In this document: piece after piece, positions 52,380 to 63,156 of the stretch
Position numbering within the stretch: position 1 is the stretch's first letter
Layout of the letters: the number at the start of each line of letters is the position of its first letter
Assembly: GCA_030374765.1 (NCBI GenBank)
Contig: JARGXX010000109.1
Coordinates: forward strand, 248,001 to 312,000
Direction: 5' to 3'
DNA length: 64,000 nt
Source: Agarophyton chilense
Lineage: Eukaryota; Rhodophyta; Florideophyceae; Gracilariales; Gracilariaceae
Position numbers and translations under genes: made by a program
The notes under the pieces: model-generated
Databases searched by the model: none
The model's input: only the letters and a program-made list of their open reading frames with translations
Told to the model about the DNA's origin: nothing

Positions 52380-54560
52380 ATGCAGAAGAAGAAGACCAAG
52401 TCGATTACTGGTGCCCCAGGTCTTTGAGACCCACACCCTTGACCGAGGCTCGCCTCATCCACAGAAGACGGAGAGCGAATTTACTGTCAACCATTGACGT
52501 GCTCTCGTTTGGTGACCGATAGACGAGATCTCTCGGATGTACACATGCCCGTGGAGTTGGCTATTGAGCCAGCCACGGAGGCCAATGCTTTCCATATTGA
52601 ACCTAGAGACGAACAGGTCGTAACCCCGGATGGAGAATATGATTTACGCGCTCTGGTGCTTCGTCTCAAATCTGAGTCAAACGCCTATCGTGAACGAATC
52701 ATTGGATTGGAATCGCAGAGTACGGTTATTTTCGAGGATGTTGACCGCTTGCGCCGAGAACAAGGCCTACTCGCTCGTCGAGAAGAAACAAACCCGATGT
52801 CCGCGGTTGTGAGACCCCTGTGAGAGGATTTGAACCAAGTAATGGAAAGGCGTGGTAATGCTCCGGGGGCTTTACCGGTCCTGACCGTTGACGTGGAGGA
52901 AATCCTCACTCGAGTTAACCCTTATCTGAAACGCCTGGAGGAAGTGGTGAATGCGTAGACTACTGCTACCAAAGTCGTGAAAGACGAAAATGAAGTCCCC
53001 TTGAGAGAAGAGCGATCGAGGAAATCGAAGTCAAGACGTCGCAGGAAGATAAAGTCCCAGCCTGACACTAGTGCTGATTCATTGGAATGGGAGGATAAGG
53101 ACTCCAGTGCTGACGAGTCTGACTCGTCGGATACGTCCACTGACGACGCCAGTGATGATGATCATAGTAATTCCCGTTCTAGGAAGACAAAAAAGTCTTC
53201 TTGGCTATTAAGGAAGAAAGGTCCTAAGTAGAAGCGTCTCAGGCCACTTCCTGGTACAAATCAGTTGTATCAGAAAGACCTGGATTACCGGTATTATCGC
53301 CTGAAGAGAGTAGGAAAGTAGCAATCGGGTCGCAAAACTGCAAAGGTTAAGGACCAGATTAGGCGGTTGAAGATTGAACTGAATGATCTAGTCTTTGATG
53401 GTAAAACGACCATTCTCGTTATCGAGTTCTTTACTCGTTTGGTTGCCGAGGCGGACACCTTATAAATGAGTGAACCTCAAGCTTGGGTTCCATTACCACC
53501 TTTCTTGACGAGTTTTGCGTTCGAGCTATATCGTTTCGTTTGCGGATCTCTGACCGCTGACGAAGGAGGTGTAACATCCTGGCCGGAGTCAGTGCAGTAC
53601 TTACTGCGAAGCTATGCGACATCGAACTCAATCCGACAGGCTATCCTGGATCTTTGTGATTTGACCCAGAAACCTGGTGAGGGAGAAGCAGAGTACAGCA
53701 CGAGGCTTAACCGAATGGCCACGCGCTGTGGAAACGTTCACCCAACGGAGGACATGAATACCTTGTTCATCGATGGACTTGATCCCAACATCAAATCTGT
53801 AGTGGCTCGGTTGTGAGAGAAGCATGAAAGAACCCCAATTCTGGAGTTGGTTCAGATTGCGCAAGCTGAAGGTGATGCGGTAAGAGCTCGCGGAGTTACG
53901 CGGAAAACCACAACGCTTTTCGCATCCAAAGAAGAAGAAAGACGCAACCGAGCCGCGAAATCCACTCGAAAGGTGTTCCACCTGGAATCTCCAGTGGAAT
54001 CTCGAGATTCGTAGTTTGTTAGACACGATAAACAATCGTAACACGATGCTATTCACCTTATGGATTATTCGCACTTCTTGGGGCTTACAGAGGATCTACC
54101 TCACTCAGAATCCCAGGAGGAAGAAGCTCTAATAGCTATGGAGGGCAGACTCCCAGAATCCAGTGCAAACATGAAACCCCCGGAAGGAGGATTCAAGAAT
54201 GAAAAACCTGGATGGGTGGACACGCGAATAGCGTCTCGATCACAGCCGAGACCAGAAGCACGCCTGGAAGCGTTAATTTTCTATCTGTGCTATGGCCGTC
54301 ATCATCTCTCTTCAGGATGTACCCTTCCTGCAAAGAATTTAGTTCGCGTCCTCACTATTTAGGAGACTCTCTCAAAGGAGGAAAGAACCAGAGTGCCGGC
54401 TGTTACCAACGGGAAGGTCGAAGGATGGCTTAGCTACCATCCTGGACGTCAATCTGGAGCTACAGTGAGTCAGAACACTGAAACATCACAGGCTAATTCG
54501 CAAGTTGGAAGCAACGCCCCCAGGGCGAACGAACCGCCTTAGTCGGGAAACTAGGTGAGG
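52380..54560 (+). pseudogene. element 2 gag (one frame, 13 nonsense codons)
   Basis: A single frame from ATG 52380 runs about 2.2 kb as Gag-like sequence: a charged, coiled-coil-like N-terminal part, an SR/Asp-rich linker (52977-53231), a capsid-like domain (53466-53816, with EGEAEYSTRLNRMATRCG) and a zinc-knuckle remnant YLCYGRHHLSSGC at ~54285, whose first Cys has become Phe. It is interrupted by stops at 52425, 52440, 52821, 52956, 53229, 53319, 53463, 53814, 54012, 54039, 54360, 54540 and 54552, yet I see no frameshift. Confidence 0.8.
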
Positions 54561-54652
54561 CAACCCCTGGGGGGTCGGCATTATTCCATCTCGAAGAGCC
54601 GAACAGAGAGTACTCGCGTCCTTGTTCCCGCGCGTAGAGACCCAAGGTCCTG

Positions 54653-57342
54653 ATGAGGACTCATCATATTCCGTCGAGCGGATTGAATCCGTCAGTTGGA
54701 AAGCGAGTACAATTTGACTGTGAACTCAAACGTCCTCCGAAACGTTATAATTGTCCGTCGAAACGGGAAAACTTTATTATGATGATGCAGAAGAGAAACT
54801 ATAAAGTTTATGCCGACATCGGCTCGGACAAGGATTTATTGATCCGCCGCCTGACAGTTCTTGACACAGGCGCCAGACCAAACGTTATTCGAATATCTGA
54901 AGTAGGACTCACCGATCAGGAAAAAATACGTTACGGTCCGTTGCCGGATATCCGAGATGCTAATAGGAATGCAGTGAGAACACTTGGAACAGTGATGTTT
55001 CTCGTTCGACTCGTACACTTTTTAGTGAAGGTGACGTTTACTGTCTGCAAGTCACTGGCCGCACCAGTTGTTCTGGGGTGTGATTATTTTGATAGATTTG
55101 TCGAAGCAATTCGCCCTCGGAGTCGACAAGTCTCGTTAGACGATGGCTCAACAGTGCCCATAGTGAGAAGAACACTACGAAGAGTTTCTAAAGCTGCTCC
55201 ACTTTCATTCTCTATAGAATACGAGTTGGCTCGTGGTCGTATATCACCAAAGATTCTTGTGTCGAAACCTAGAGTTTTAAAGGCTCGATCAAAAACCTGG
55301 GTACAAGTGATAACATAACAACACGGTCTCGTGGTGATCCAGCCTAATGCAGCTATGTACGATCATCGAGGACTTCTTGCAGCGAATGGAATTCCCAAGT
55401 TGAACCGGACAAAACCTTCCGAATACTCATTAGTAGCTTTGCCGATAATGAAAAACATGTACCGAAGAATCAGATCCCTGCAGCTGCTCTGTCGCACCCA
55501 AAAGCAGTGGTTCCGACTCATGTCTCTACCGCAGAAGTGCTAGGGTTTTCTGAGGTGTCAGACGAATCAACTAGCGCACATGAAGGTCCCAGAGAGCAGT
55601 CGCAACCGACAGAAGAACCGAAGGGCCCAGACAAGCAGGTAGAAGAACTAGTTCTCGAGAATGTCCTCGAAGGATATTAGAAAAGAATCAAACAAATGTT
55701 GAAAAAGTATGCCTATATGTAAACTGGAAAACTTGGAGAGATCTGCGCTACAGAACATCATATTGATGTTACTCCGGGATCTCGTCCCATTTCTTAGCCA
55801 CCTTACAGATCAGGACCGCGAACTCGTCAGACCGAGGAGGAAAATGTTGCCAAGATGCTCGAAGCAGGAGTAATAGAAGCAGCACAATCTACTTGAGCTT
55901 TACCATTGGTGTTAGTCCCAAAACCTGATGGTTCTTTGCGATTCTGTGTCGACTACAGGAAACTCAACGCAAATACGATACGGGATACCTGTCCACTGCC
56001 TCGCATGGACGAGTGTATAGACAGCTTAGGCAATGCGAATGTGTTCCCCACGCTTGACGCCAACACTGGCTATTGGCAGGTTCCTGTAGCCGAAAAAGAT
56101 CTAGATAAGACTTCATTTGTTTCAAAAGCTGGACTATACCGTTTCAAGCGGATGCCCTTTGGGCTCACCAATACTCCGGCAACTTTCCAGCGCGTCCTGG
56201 ACATATTACTATCGAAGTATAAATGCAAAACATGTTTAGTCTATTTGGACGATGTCATTATCATCTCTCAGAATATGGAAATTCATATGCGACATGTGGA
56301 GGAGATCCTCAAAGCGTTGCAGACAGCAGGTATTATTTTGAAGTTCAAGAAATGCAAATGGTTCGCTAATACTGTGAAGTATTTGGGCCACATAATTAGG
56401 CCTGGTCATCTTGCAATTCATGAAGCTCAGACACCGACAGTTCGCGAATCGCCACCACCGTCGACACCGACTCAATTGCGATCCTTCCTTGGATTATGCA
56501 ACGTCTACCGACGATTCATACGGTGCTACTCGCACATTGCAGCTCTATCGAACGCATTGTTGCGTAAAGGACAGCCTGTTAAGCTCGAGGAATTCGGACC
56601 CGCCGAACACGAATCCTTCAAGACATTGAAGACAAAACTCATCAGAGCACCAATCTTGGCCTTGTCCAAACCTAACCTACCCTATTCTTAGGATACCGAC
56701 TCTAGTGAGTATCAGGTAGGGTACGCCCTTTTTCAGACCCATCCGTACGATCAAAGGAAACCAATCTGTTGCTGGTCACTAACGCCGAACGCTGCAGACA
56801 AGTATTACTCCGTATTGGAAAATGAATGCCTTGCGGTAGTGTGGGCGCTGACTACTTCTCGACCATATCTCTTGAGAGAAACGTGTACCATCCACACGGA
56901 TCATTCGTCCCTACGATGGTTATTATCAATAACAGACCCCTCCGGGAGATTAACATGCTGGGGCTTACGACTATCTGAATTCGATTTCGAAGTTAAATAT
57001 AAGACGGGACTGGCTAACATACAGGCCGACGCTTTCTAGTGATTAGAAACGTTAGGGGAAACCCACGGAGAAATCGATGACGATATAACGTGTGTCTCAA
57101 TGGAGATGAACAAAGATGAAACGCGACTTGAAGATCAAGAAAATGAAGAGGATTACTCCCATTTAGACCTTCTCATAGCAACCCATGGAACTGAAACTTC
57201 TGATCAACTCAAGCGTATCTCGATCACTGAGCTCTTCAATGAGCAACTAACAGATACCTTCTGTACAGCGATACGCTCTCGTCTTAACGGGGGGGAGGAG
57301 TTGCTTTTTTTCGCTCGATTCACGAGGTGTATTGCTTAGAAA
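54653..57342 (+). pseudogene. element 2 pol: protease, reverse transcriptase, RNase H
   Basis: Protease: RRLTVLDTGARPNVIR (catalytic DTGA) near 54850. A frameshift occurs near 55440. RT: YRSGPRTRQTEEE, VPKPDGSLRFCVDYRKLN, MPFGLTNTPATFQRVLD and VYLDDVI (intact catalytic pair) near 56245; then LRSFLGLCNVYRRFI. RNase H: DTDSSEYQVGYALF, YYSVLENECLAVVWAL, HTDHSSLRWL and KTGLANIQADAF. In-frame stops include a TAG before PPYRSGP, a TGA in ST*ALPLV (normally Trp) and a TAG-TGA pair after DAF where DALSRL is usual. Confidence 0.88.
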
Positions 57343-59086
57343 TGTCGACAAGCATGATCAGATCGTGGTTCCCCACGCTTTGAAGAGTCGTGTACTCTAC
57401 TTGGCCCATTATGCAAAGCTATCTGGCCACCCAGGAGAATGGAAGTTGTTTATGACCCTAAGAAGGGACTTCTACTAGCCGACGTGGGCAATGTACTGTG
57501 ATGCTACGGTAAAGCTTTGCCGAACTTGTGCGATGAATTCCGTGAAAATATATAAGAAGAGGAAAAGGATGACCTTATTCCCGGCGAGGGCGCCTCTACA
57601 ATTCGTCAGCATCGACATCCTTGGAGAGCTAATTCGTTCCAATCAAGGGTATCGCTATCAACTGGTAATTACGGATCGATTCTCAAAACTTGTACGGACT
57701 GTAAAGTTGAAGAGAATAACAGCCTCGGTAATAGATCAGGCTTTCATCAAACACAGGGTGTATGTGTACGGACCGCCGGAAGTGCTGCTATCAGGTAATG
57801 GAAAACAGTTTCCCGCTAAGTTCTTTCAGAACTTATGCCGAATATCAGGCATCAAGAACTTGTTTACCACGACCTATCATCCACAGTGTAATGGGTAGGT
57901 GGAACGCTACAACCGTACGTTATTAGCTGCTCTTCGGCATTACATTGCGGATCACCCGAAGGAGTGGGACATGTACACATATAGACTCTGTTATGCGTAC
58001 AACACGCAAGGGCATACGTATACCGAGGCGGCTCCTTTTGATCTCGTTTTATCACGTAGCCCACCATCACTGCCTAGGAGGTTGGATGAAGTCGAGGAAG
58101 ACAAACCGACACCGGCGAAGAACCATCTGAGGTGGAAAAACTATCTGAGGTTAAGGAAAGAGCAGGCAGCTCGAGAATCGGCGAAAACGAAAGCGCGTTA
58201 CAAACGTAATTCGGACGCCCGACGTCGAATACAGTTGTAAGATCTCAGGGTCGGAGAATACGCGTTTCTTCGTTTGGAACGACCTGTGAAGCAGGATGGA
58301 CCACGTCACAAATTGCTACCGGTAGCATCCGGACCTTTCAAGGTAATGGGGCTCACCGATGACACGGTAATCTTGAAGACAGGAGAGGACGTTGAACGAT
58401 TTTCGTGCGATCGTGTTTAAACCGCACCAGACAACCCGAAACCCCAGGAAACTGAAAAAGAAAGCGCTGTTTATCAACAGGAATGGGAGCTACCCGTCGA
58501 ATCAGACGATCCGCCTCTCGCCGCACACGGCGCTGACACGGCTCGTGATCTCCAACTGCGCGGCAGTACTGTGGCATCCCACGTCAATTCTCCGAAAGAT
58601 CTGAATAAGCCCCGTGGAAAGAGCCAGAACTCTGGTACGACCACAGTACCTGAATACAGGAAAGATATTTTCAAATTTGGTCTATTTAGATCCGGTCCAG
58701 AAGCGGCTGAACACACGCTATCACCCGTTCAAGCTGAACCGCCAGGAGGAACGCCACTCGCTGAGCGATCGCGCTTGGCAGCAGGACAAAGAGGAAAAGG
58801 CAAAGATGAAGCTAAATCTCCATTAGTCGTGGATGCACCTCCGGCCGATCCCTCGGTGAGGAAGCCCAGTTTGGCTCAGAACCCCAAGAAAGACAGACAG
58901 AACAAGAAACATGAAGAAAAACGGGTAACCGTAGAACCGACGACTGTGCAGTCAGAAGCTGAGAACGACCCTACAGAGGCCCAAAAGGCCCTCAGCTGTC
59001 CGAACAGACAACGCAGGTTTAACCTGAAGATATATGGAGTTCCCAAGCGTCCTCTAAAGAGGTTCAAGGAAACGACAACCTTGTAA
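57343..59086 (+). pseudogene. element 2 integrase
   Basis: One frame with four nonsense codons. HHCC zinc domain: HYAKLSGHPG and LCRTCA; between them RRDFY*PTWAMYC has TAG for the conserved Trp. Catalytic core: FVSIDILGEL (first Asp), LLSGNGKQFP where the second Asp of SDNG is replaced by Gly, and HPQCNG*VERYNRTL where TAG replaces the Gln of NGQVER; the Glu survives. RVGEYAFLRL marks the SH3-like part. A long Pro/Lys-rich region (58400-59080) links it to the chromodomain. Confidence 0.88.
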
Positions 59087-59087
59087 T

Positions 59088-59415
59088 ATCCCGTCAGGAG
59101 TCGACTCGTTCGTTTGTCAGACGGTATAAGCCGGTGAACCGAAACCCCGCGCCATCCGCCGAAACGTTGGAAAATGCCCAGGAAAACGTCATGGATCGCA
59201 TTATCGATCACAGCGAAGACGAAGACACCCACAGACTATTGTATCGTATCCGTTGGAATGGTTTTCCTTTGGAAGCAGATACGTGGGAGCCTATAACTCA
59301 TAGCCCGCGCTGGCAGGCGGTGCGTTATCATCGTCGCAATCAATTACCACTCCCTGCAGAGATCGACACCGCGATGATGGGCTTTCTAGACGCGATTTCG
59401 CGGAGCCACTGCTAA
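59088..59415 (+). pseudogene. element 2 chromodomain
   Basis: After a small frameshift the frame reads ENVMDRIIDHSEDED, LLYRIRWNGFPLEADTWEP, then HSPRWQAVRYHRRNQ. This matches the chromodomain pattern EVExIldHR...YlVkWkGyp.e.tWEp with all aromatic-cage-type positions occupied (one is Met-Asp-Arg instead of an aromatic). The chromodomain of such integrases directs insertion to particular chromatin. The domain itself is free of stops. Confidence 0.85.
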
Positions 59416-59570
59416 TTCCTTTTCCCTTCCGAACAAGGATGTGAGAGAAGAAGACGAGAAGACTGGACAAGAAGAAGAAGTACTTAGGAAAACGTGAAGT
59501 CACGGGGACAGAAGAATTTGATTTATTTTATCGCCTCAAGGGTGTCGAAGACATCTAACGGTCAACGTAC

Positions 59571-61260
59571 TTACCCGCGGGTATGATAATTCAGCATAGC
59601 GGTAAGATGAGCTCGATCGCCTAGCAGCTGTTTCTCGGGGAAACCCGCGTCTAAGAAAAATTGTCTCAACGGTGCCAAAAAGGGATCCTCCGCATCGCTC
59701 GGTGGTTGAGCCAACCCATGATGGTATCCCATCGACAGGTTGACACCCGCTGTCGTAGCCGTTGGTGGCGAAGCAGCGGTCACAGGCGCTATACCGGATA
59801 GTTCGGGTTCATCCTCGAAATCGAGTTCTGCATCACCACCTAGAGCTTCTTCATACGCCTGATCTACAAACTCAGAAGGTGTGGACTCGTACACATATCC
59901 AGCACGCTGATTTGAAGGGCACTCCTCAGGATTCGCACGAATGTCACAAGCCTGATCAGACGTGACTACCTGGCTGGTCCAGGGATTGTACCATACAAAA
60001 CCTCCAGTATTAGCTGTGCGTCCCGGCGAATGATCTCGATGTCGCATCCTTTTGCCTCTAGCTGATTGCTCCAATGGAACCCCATGCCAGTCGATACTGT
60101 CGATCAAGTCTCCCAAGAATAGGAATTCATCATAATTGGCACGGGACTCCGACAAAGGGAAAGATCAAGTTGTCTCGCATATCTCTATGCAGCCATATTG
60201 GCAATAAATTCGGGAAACAAGACCGTCCAGTATCCCAAGAACGGGTCGTTGATCAACGCGGAACCGATATAGGATATGGCAGGAGGAAGCTCCACCCTAC
60301 ATCCACGAGGGCTCTCGAGCTCCGCCTAGTGTTCTAGCAGCGCGACATAGCGTCAGACGCGAGCATTCGGCCTAATTCGACCAATCTCGATCATTTGGTA
60401 CGAAACAAGGTACCCAAAGTGGGATCTCGGACGTCGTTCTCAACGAGGATAATCCCAGTATGGAATGTCTCTCTTGTGGCGGAAGCGGAAGTCCGCACGG
60501 AGCAAGTGAGAGCAAAAGCAAAGTGCCGCGATGCGTACATCTCGTCAGCCACGCCATTCGTCGACTTCGACTTCGTATAAGGTCTCGATGTACGAGTATT
60601 CTTCGTCCTTCGTGCGACCCATCCAGGGATCCAGATTCCAACCTCCAATGAGAACGACCGTGCTAATGAACCGCTGCAGACGCTGGTATATCAGCTTGGT
60701 AAACCGAGTTCGGGCTTCGTCCATAATTTCGTTGGTATACCGGGCAATCGCATTATATGGCAAAGCACAGTAAGTAAGCAAATCGTGGCTGCGGATAGCT
60801 GCATACGTAAGGCCATCGGGGAGATAACCGCTGGGGACGTAACGGTTGATCAACTCGTCATCGCAAAGAGCGACTGGTTCAAACCAGGGAGCCTGCGCGA
60901 AGAGGTTAGCATCGTCGAGAAGGTCTCGTCCCACCAAGTCCGCGGGACGTGGATAGCTGCGTTGAGCCCGACGAGACGGCGTTCGACTGATCTCAGCGGA
61001 GGATACATATGCCGCATTCGACATTACACCTGAAGCCGAAGGCTGTAAAGACAAGGATTGGAAACCCACGCGAAGAGACCGCATTGATCGAAACCTCGAA
61101 GGCGCCGCGGCTTGCGAATCGAAGCCACTGCTGGCGTAAGGACCCTCGGAGGGTAGGTCTTCGTTGTTAGAGTTGTGTCGCGCGTATGGGCTGATCGCTG
61201 AGCAATTCGAAACAGATAGTACTTTTGTGGAGACGAGGAAATTTCGAAACGCTGATTCAT
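59571..61260 (-). pseudogene. antisense accessory gene inside element 2, broken
   Basis: Between the chromodomain and the 3' LTR the minus strand carries long consecutive frames. ATG at 61260 (MNQRFEISSSPQ) runs to about 61130, then a frame at 61084-60545 (PADLVGRDLLDDANLFAQ, YVPSGYLPDGLTYAAIRS, VVLIGGWNLDPWMG), fragments over 60545-60160, and a clean 195-codon frame 60155-59571 (MSESRANYDEFLFL, WYNPWTSQVV, acidic middle, LRQFFLDAGFPEKQLLG, natural stop). Together they look like one protein of about 550 residues with three or four frameshifts. I do not recognise the family; it has no Gag, Env or polymerase motif that I can see. Antisense ORFs at this position are known in some plant Tat/Grande-type gypsy elements. 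Confidence 0.6.
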
Positions 61261-61303
61261 GCTCCGGAATATAAGGACATCTTGCGTCGCCGGTGCTTCG
61301 CGC

Positions 61304-61317
61304 TTAACGGGGGGATG
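61304..61317 (+). other. element 2 polypurine tract
   Basis: AACGGGGGGATG immediately precedes the TGTAGTA start of the 3' LTR, the expected plus-strand primer site. Confidence 0.75.
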
Positions 61318-61756
61318 TGTAGTATTCTGCACTGTCGTAATGCCGATGGAAGATTTTTTTGGCTAAGTATAATGATACTCATTAGTGACTGCAACGGCTA
61401 GGATGAAGTTATGAAGCGGCACCCCGCTGATGGTCCATGAGGTCGTATGTTACACGTGGAATCTCGGTTTGCCACGGCGCATGCGATTCGACCCTTTGTA
61501 GGGAAAAACCGGAATGGCAACGGCGCATATACTGTAGTGAGTATCCACGTTGCAACCATTATCCCGTACTGTAGAGGGGTTGATCGGCTCACCAAGATTA
61601 TATCAAGATATTGTTATGTACGGCGCCCACCCCTGTGCACTGTACTTGAGGCACAGAGGGGAGCGCCGACTCCAAAGTAAATAAGACAACAAACGGGTTC
61701 ACAACTCACTTGTTCCTTTGTTCAGGATTCCTTAGCCGGAGATCCGGACAAGCTAC
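61318..61756 (+). repeat. element 2, 3' LTR (truncated)
   Basis: Matches the first ~435 bp of the 5' LTR up to GATCCGGACAAGCTAC, then switches to unrelated sequence (GCGTGTTCAG). About 175 bp of the LTR end is missing, so the element's right boundary was deleted or rearranged. Confidence 0.9.
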
Positions 61757-62226
61757 GCGTGTTCAGATGGCGATATGTATCGAGTGCATACGGATGCGGC
61801 GGGAATAGTAGACAAACTCACATAAAGTTCTGATGAGTCTACGGAGTAGGATAATAGCGCTGCTTTATGACTACCCAGGACTCCAAAGTCTGGCCATCGA
61901 CAGTTCAGAGAACAAGTCCAGTAAATGAAGTCCCAGTTTGTTAAACTCTTGACGGATAAAACCGCTCGCAGCAACTGACTGCCCTGATTCTATCTCGGGG
62001 TTGAATGTAGGGCTCATTCATTTATACCGTCTCATGTCGATGCAACTTTTCTACAAAGGATATCTATCAATGGAGCTTAGACCGCGTAAGAGTGCAAATG
62101 GCGAAAGTGTGCAATCTTGAAACTCGTGTCTACTTTACTTTGCCTGGCGGTCTGATACCGTCCCCCCTCTGAGAGCAGAAGAGGGTTACGGATCCCTTTT
62201 GAAGGAGTGAATGTTGCAAATCGGCC

Positions 62227-62277
62227 AAAGAGTACGAACTGCGAAAGAGTGTGAACCGCGGCAGAGTGCGAATCGTG
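62227..62277. repeat. 17-nt tandem repeat, three units
   Basis: Units AAAGAGTACGAACTGCG, AAAGAGTGTGAACCGCG and GCAGAGTGCGAATCGTG follow one another. Two further related units lie at about 62086-62120 (AAGAGTGCAAATGGCG, AAAGTGTGCAATCTTG). Unit length is not a multiple of three. Confidence 0.8.
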
Positions 62278-63139
62278 AAGGATCGCGCCCTCCGCATTTT
62301 ATTCTTCGTTGGGAGCTTCAAAACGTCCGGCCTCGGGAAACCTCATAGAGCAATCTGAAATATGCAATATATTGTCAGAACAATATGGCAACTTGCAACG
62401 AAAGGGGCACCATAATAACGTACATGCTGGTAGACAAGTTATTGCCAGAATGCCTTCCCCATAATAATGATACAAAGCATTTCTTGCGACAGAAAAGAGA
62501 GAGCTTCACCAAACCAGCTTCATCACGAGGTTTTCTCCGACCCTCTACTAGCTTATACGAGCACTGTGGGATTTGGATTAAACTAATGCAACACCAGTTT
62601 TGTCAGGTTTTAAACTGTCTACCTTTGTTTTCTCGGTACTCTAAATTCCTAGATTCTCTAAGAATGTTTCGCTTTACTTCTGGTCTCGGTCTTCTTGGTC
62701 TCTTCCTGGGTTACATGCCTATGGAACTCTACGAACTCTAGCTGGTGCGGTACTTGTAGTCTAGCTAGTTCTACTCTCCAGCTTCTAGAACGGTTTTCTA
62801 TATTAAAACCTCGCTCAAATATCTTGTGCGCAAATAGTTCGGACCGTAACCGAACTCAAAACATTTACGTTCTTGGTGTTCTGATACCTGCAGTGCAATT
62901 CGTCGAAGCTCTATGGGAAACTAAAATGAGCCGCTAACCTCTGTCACGGCGGTTAGTTCGGCATGTGAGACCCAGTTACAAGAACTATGGGATTCGTGCG
63001 ATTGTCGGACAGAATGTACCAAACAGAGTACCGGCAAATCTAATGAAGGAATCTCCAAACTGATGTATTCCGATCGACCCCAGACGGATTTTGAATCATC
63101 ATCTTGAAATGGGTAGAGCAACTCTCGCTCAGGCCCCCT

Positions 63140-63156
63140 CCCCCCCCCCCCCCCCC
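63140..63156. repeat. poly-C homopolymer (17 C)
   Basis: Uninterrupted C-run preceded by GGCCCCCT. Third long C-tract of the window, again on the plus strand. Confidence 0.9.

Larger units (their letters stand above)
51549..61756 (+). mobile_element. Ty3/gypsy chromovirus (element 2) with antisense extra gene, 3' LTR truncated
   Basis: Layout: 5' LTR (51549-52163), PBS, gag (52380-54560), protease, RT, RNase H, integrase, chromodomain (to 59415), an antisense gene (61260-59571), polypurine tract AACGGGGGGATG, then a 3' LTR cut short at 61756. Hand alignment of the two LTRs shows about two dozen substitutions and one 4-nt indel in ~435 bp, so the insertion is not recent. No target duplication can be tested because the right end is lost; the left flank is CAACG. 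Confidence 0.92.

Noticed and set aside
52380-59086. Stop-codon reassignment (TAG/TAA read as Gln) in the retroelement
   Set aside because: All host genes in the window terminate normally with TAA, TAG or TGA, and several element stops replace Trp or Arg positions, so decay is simpler.
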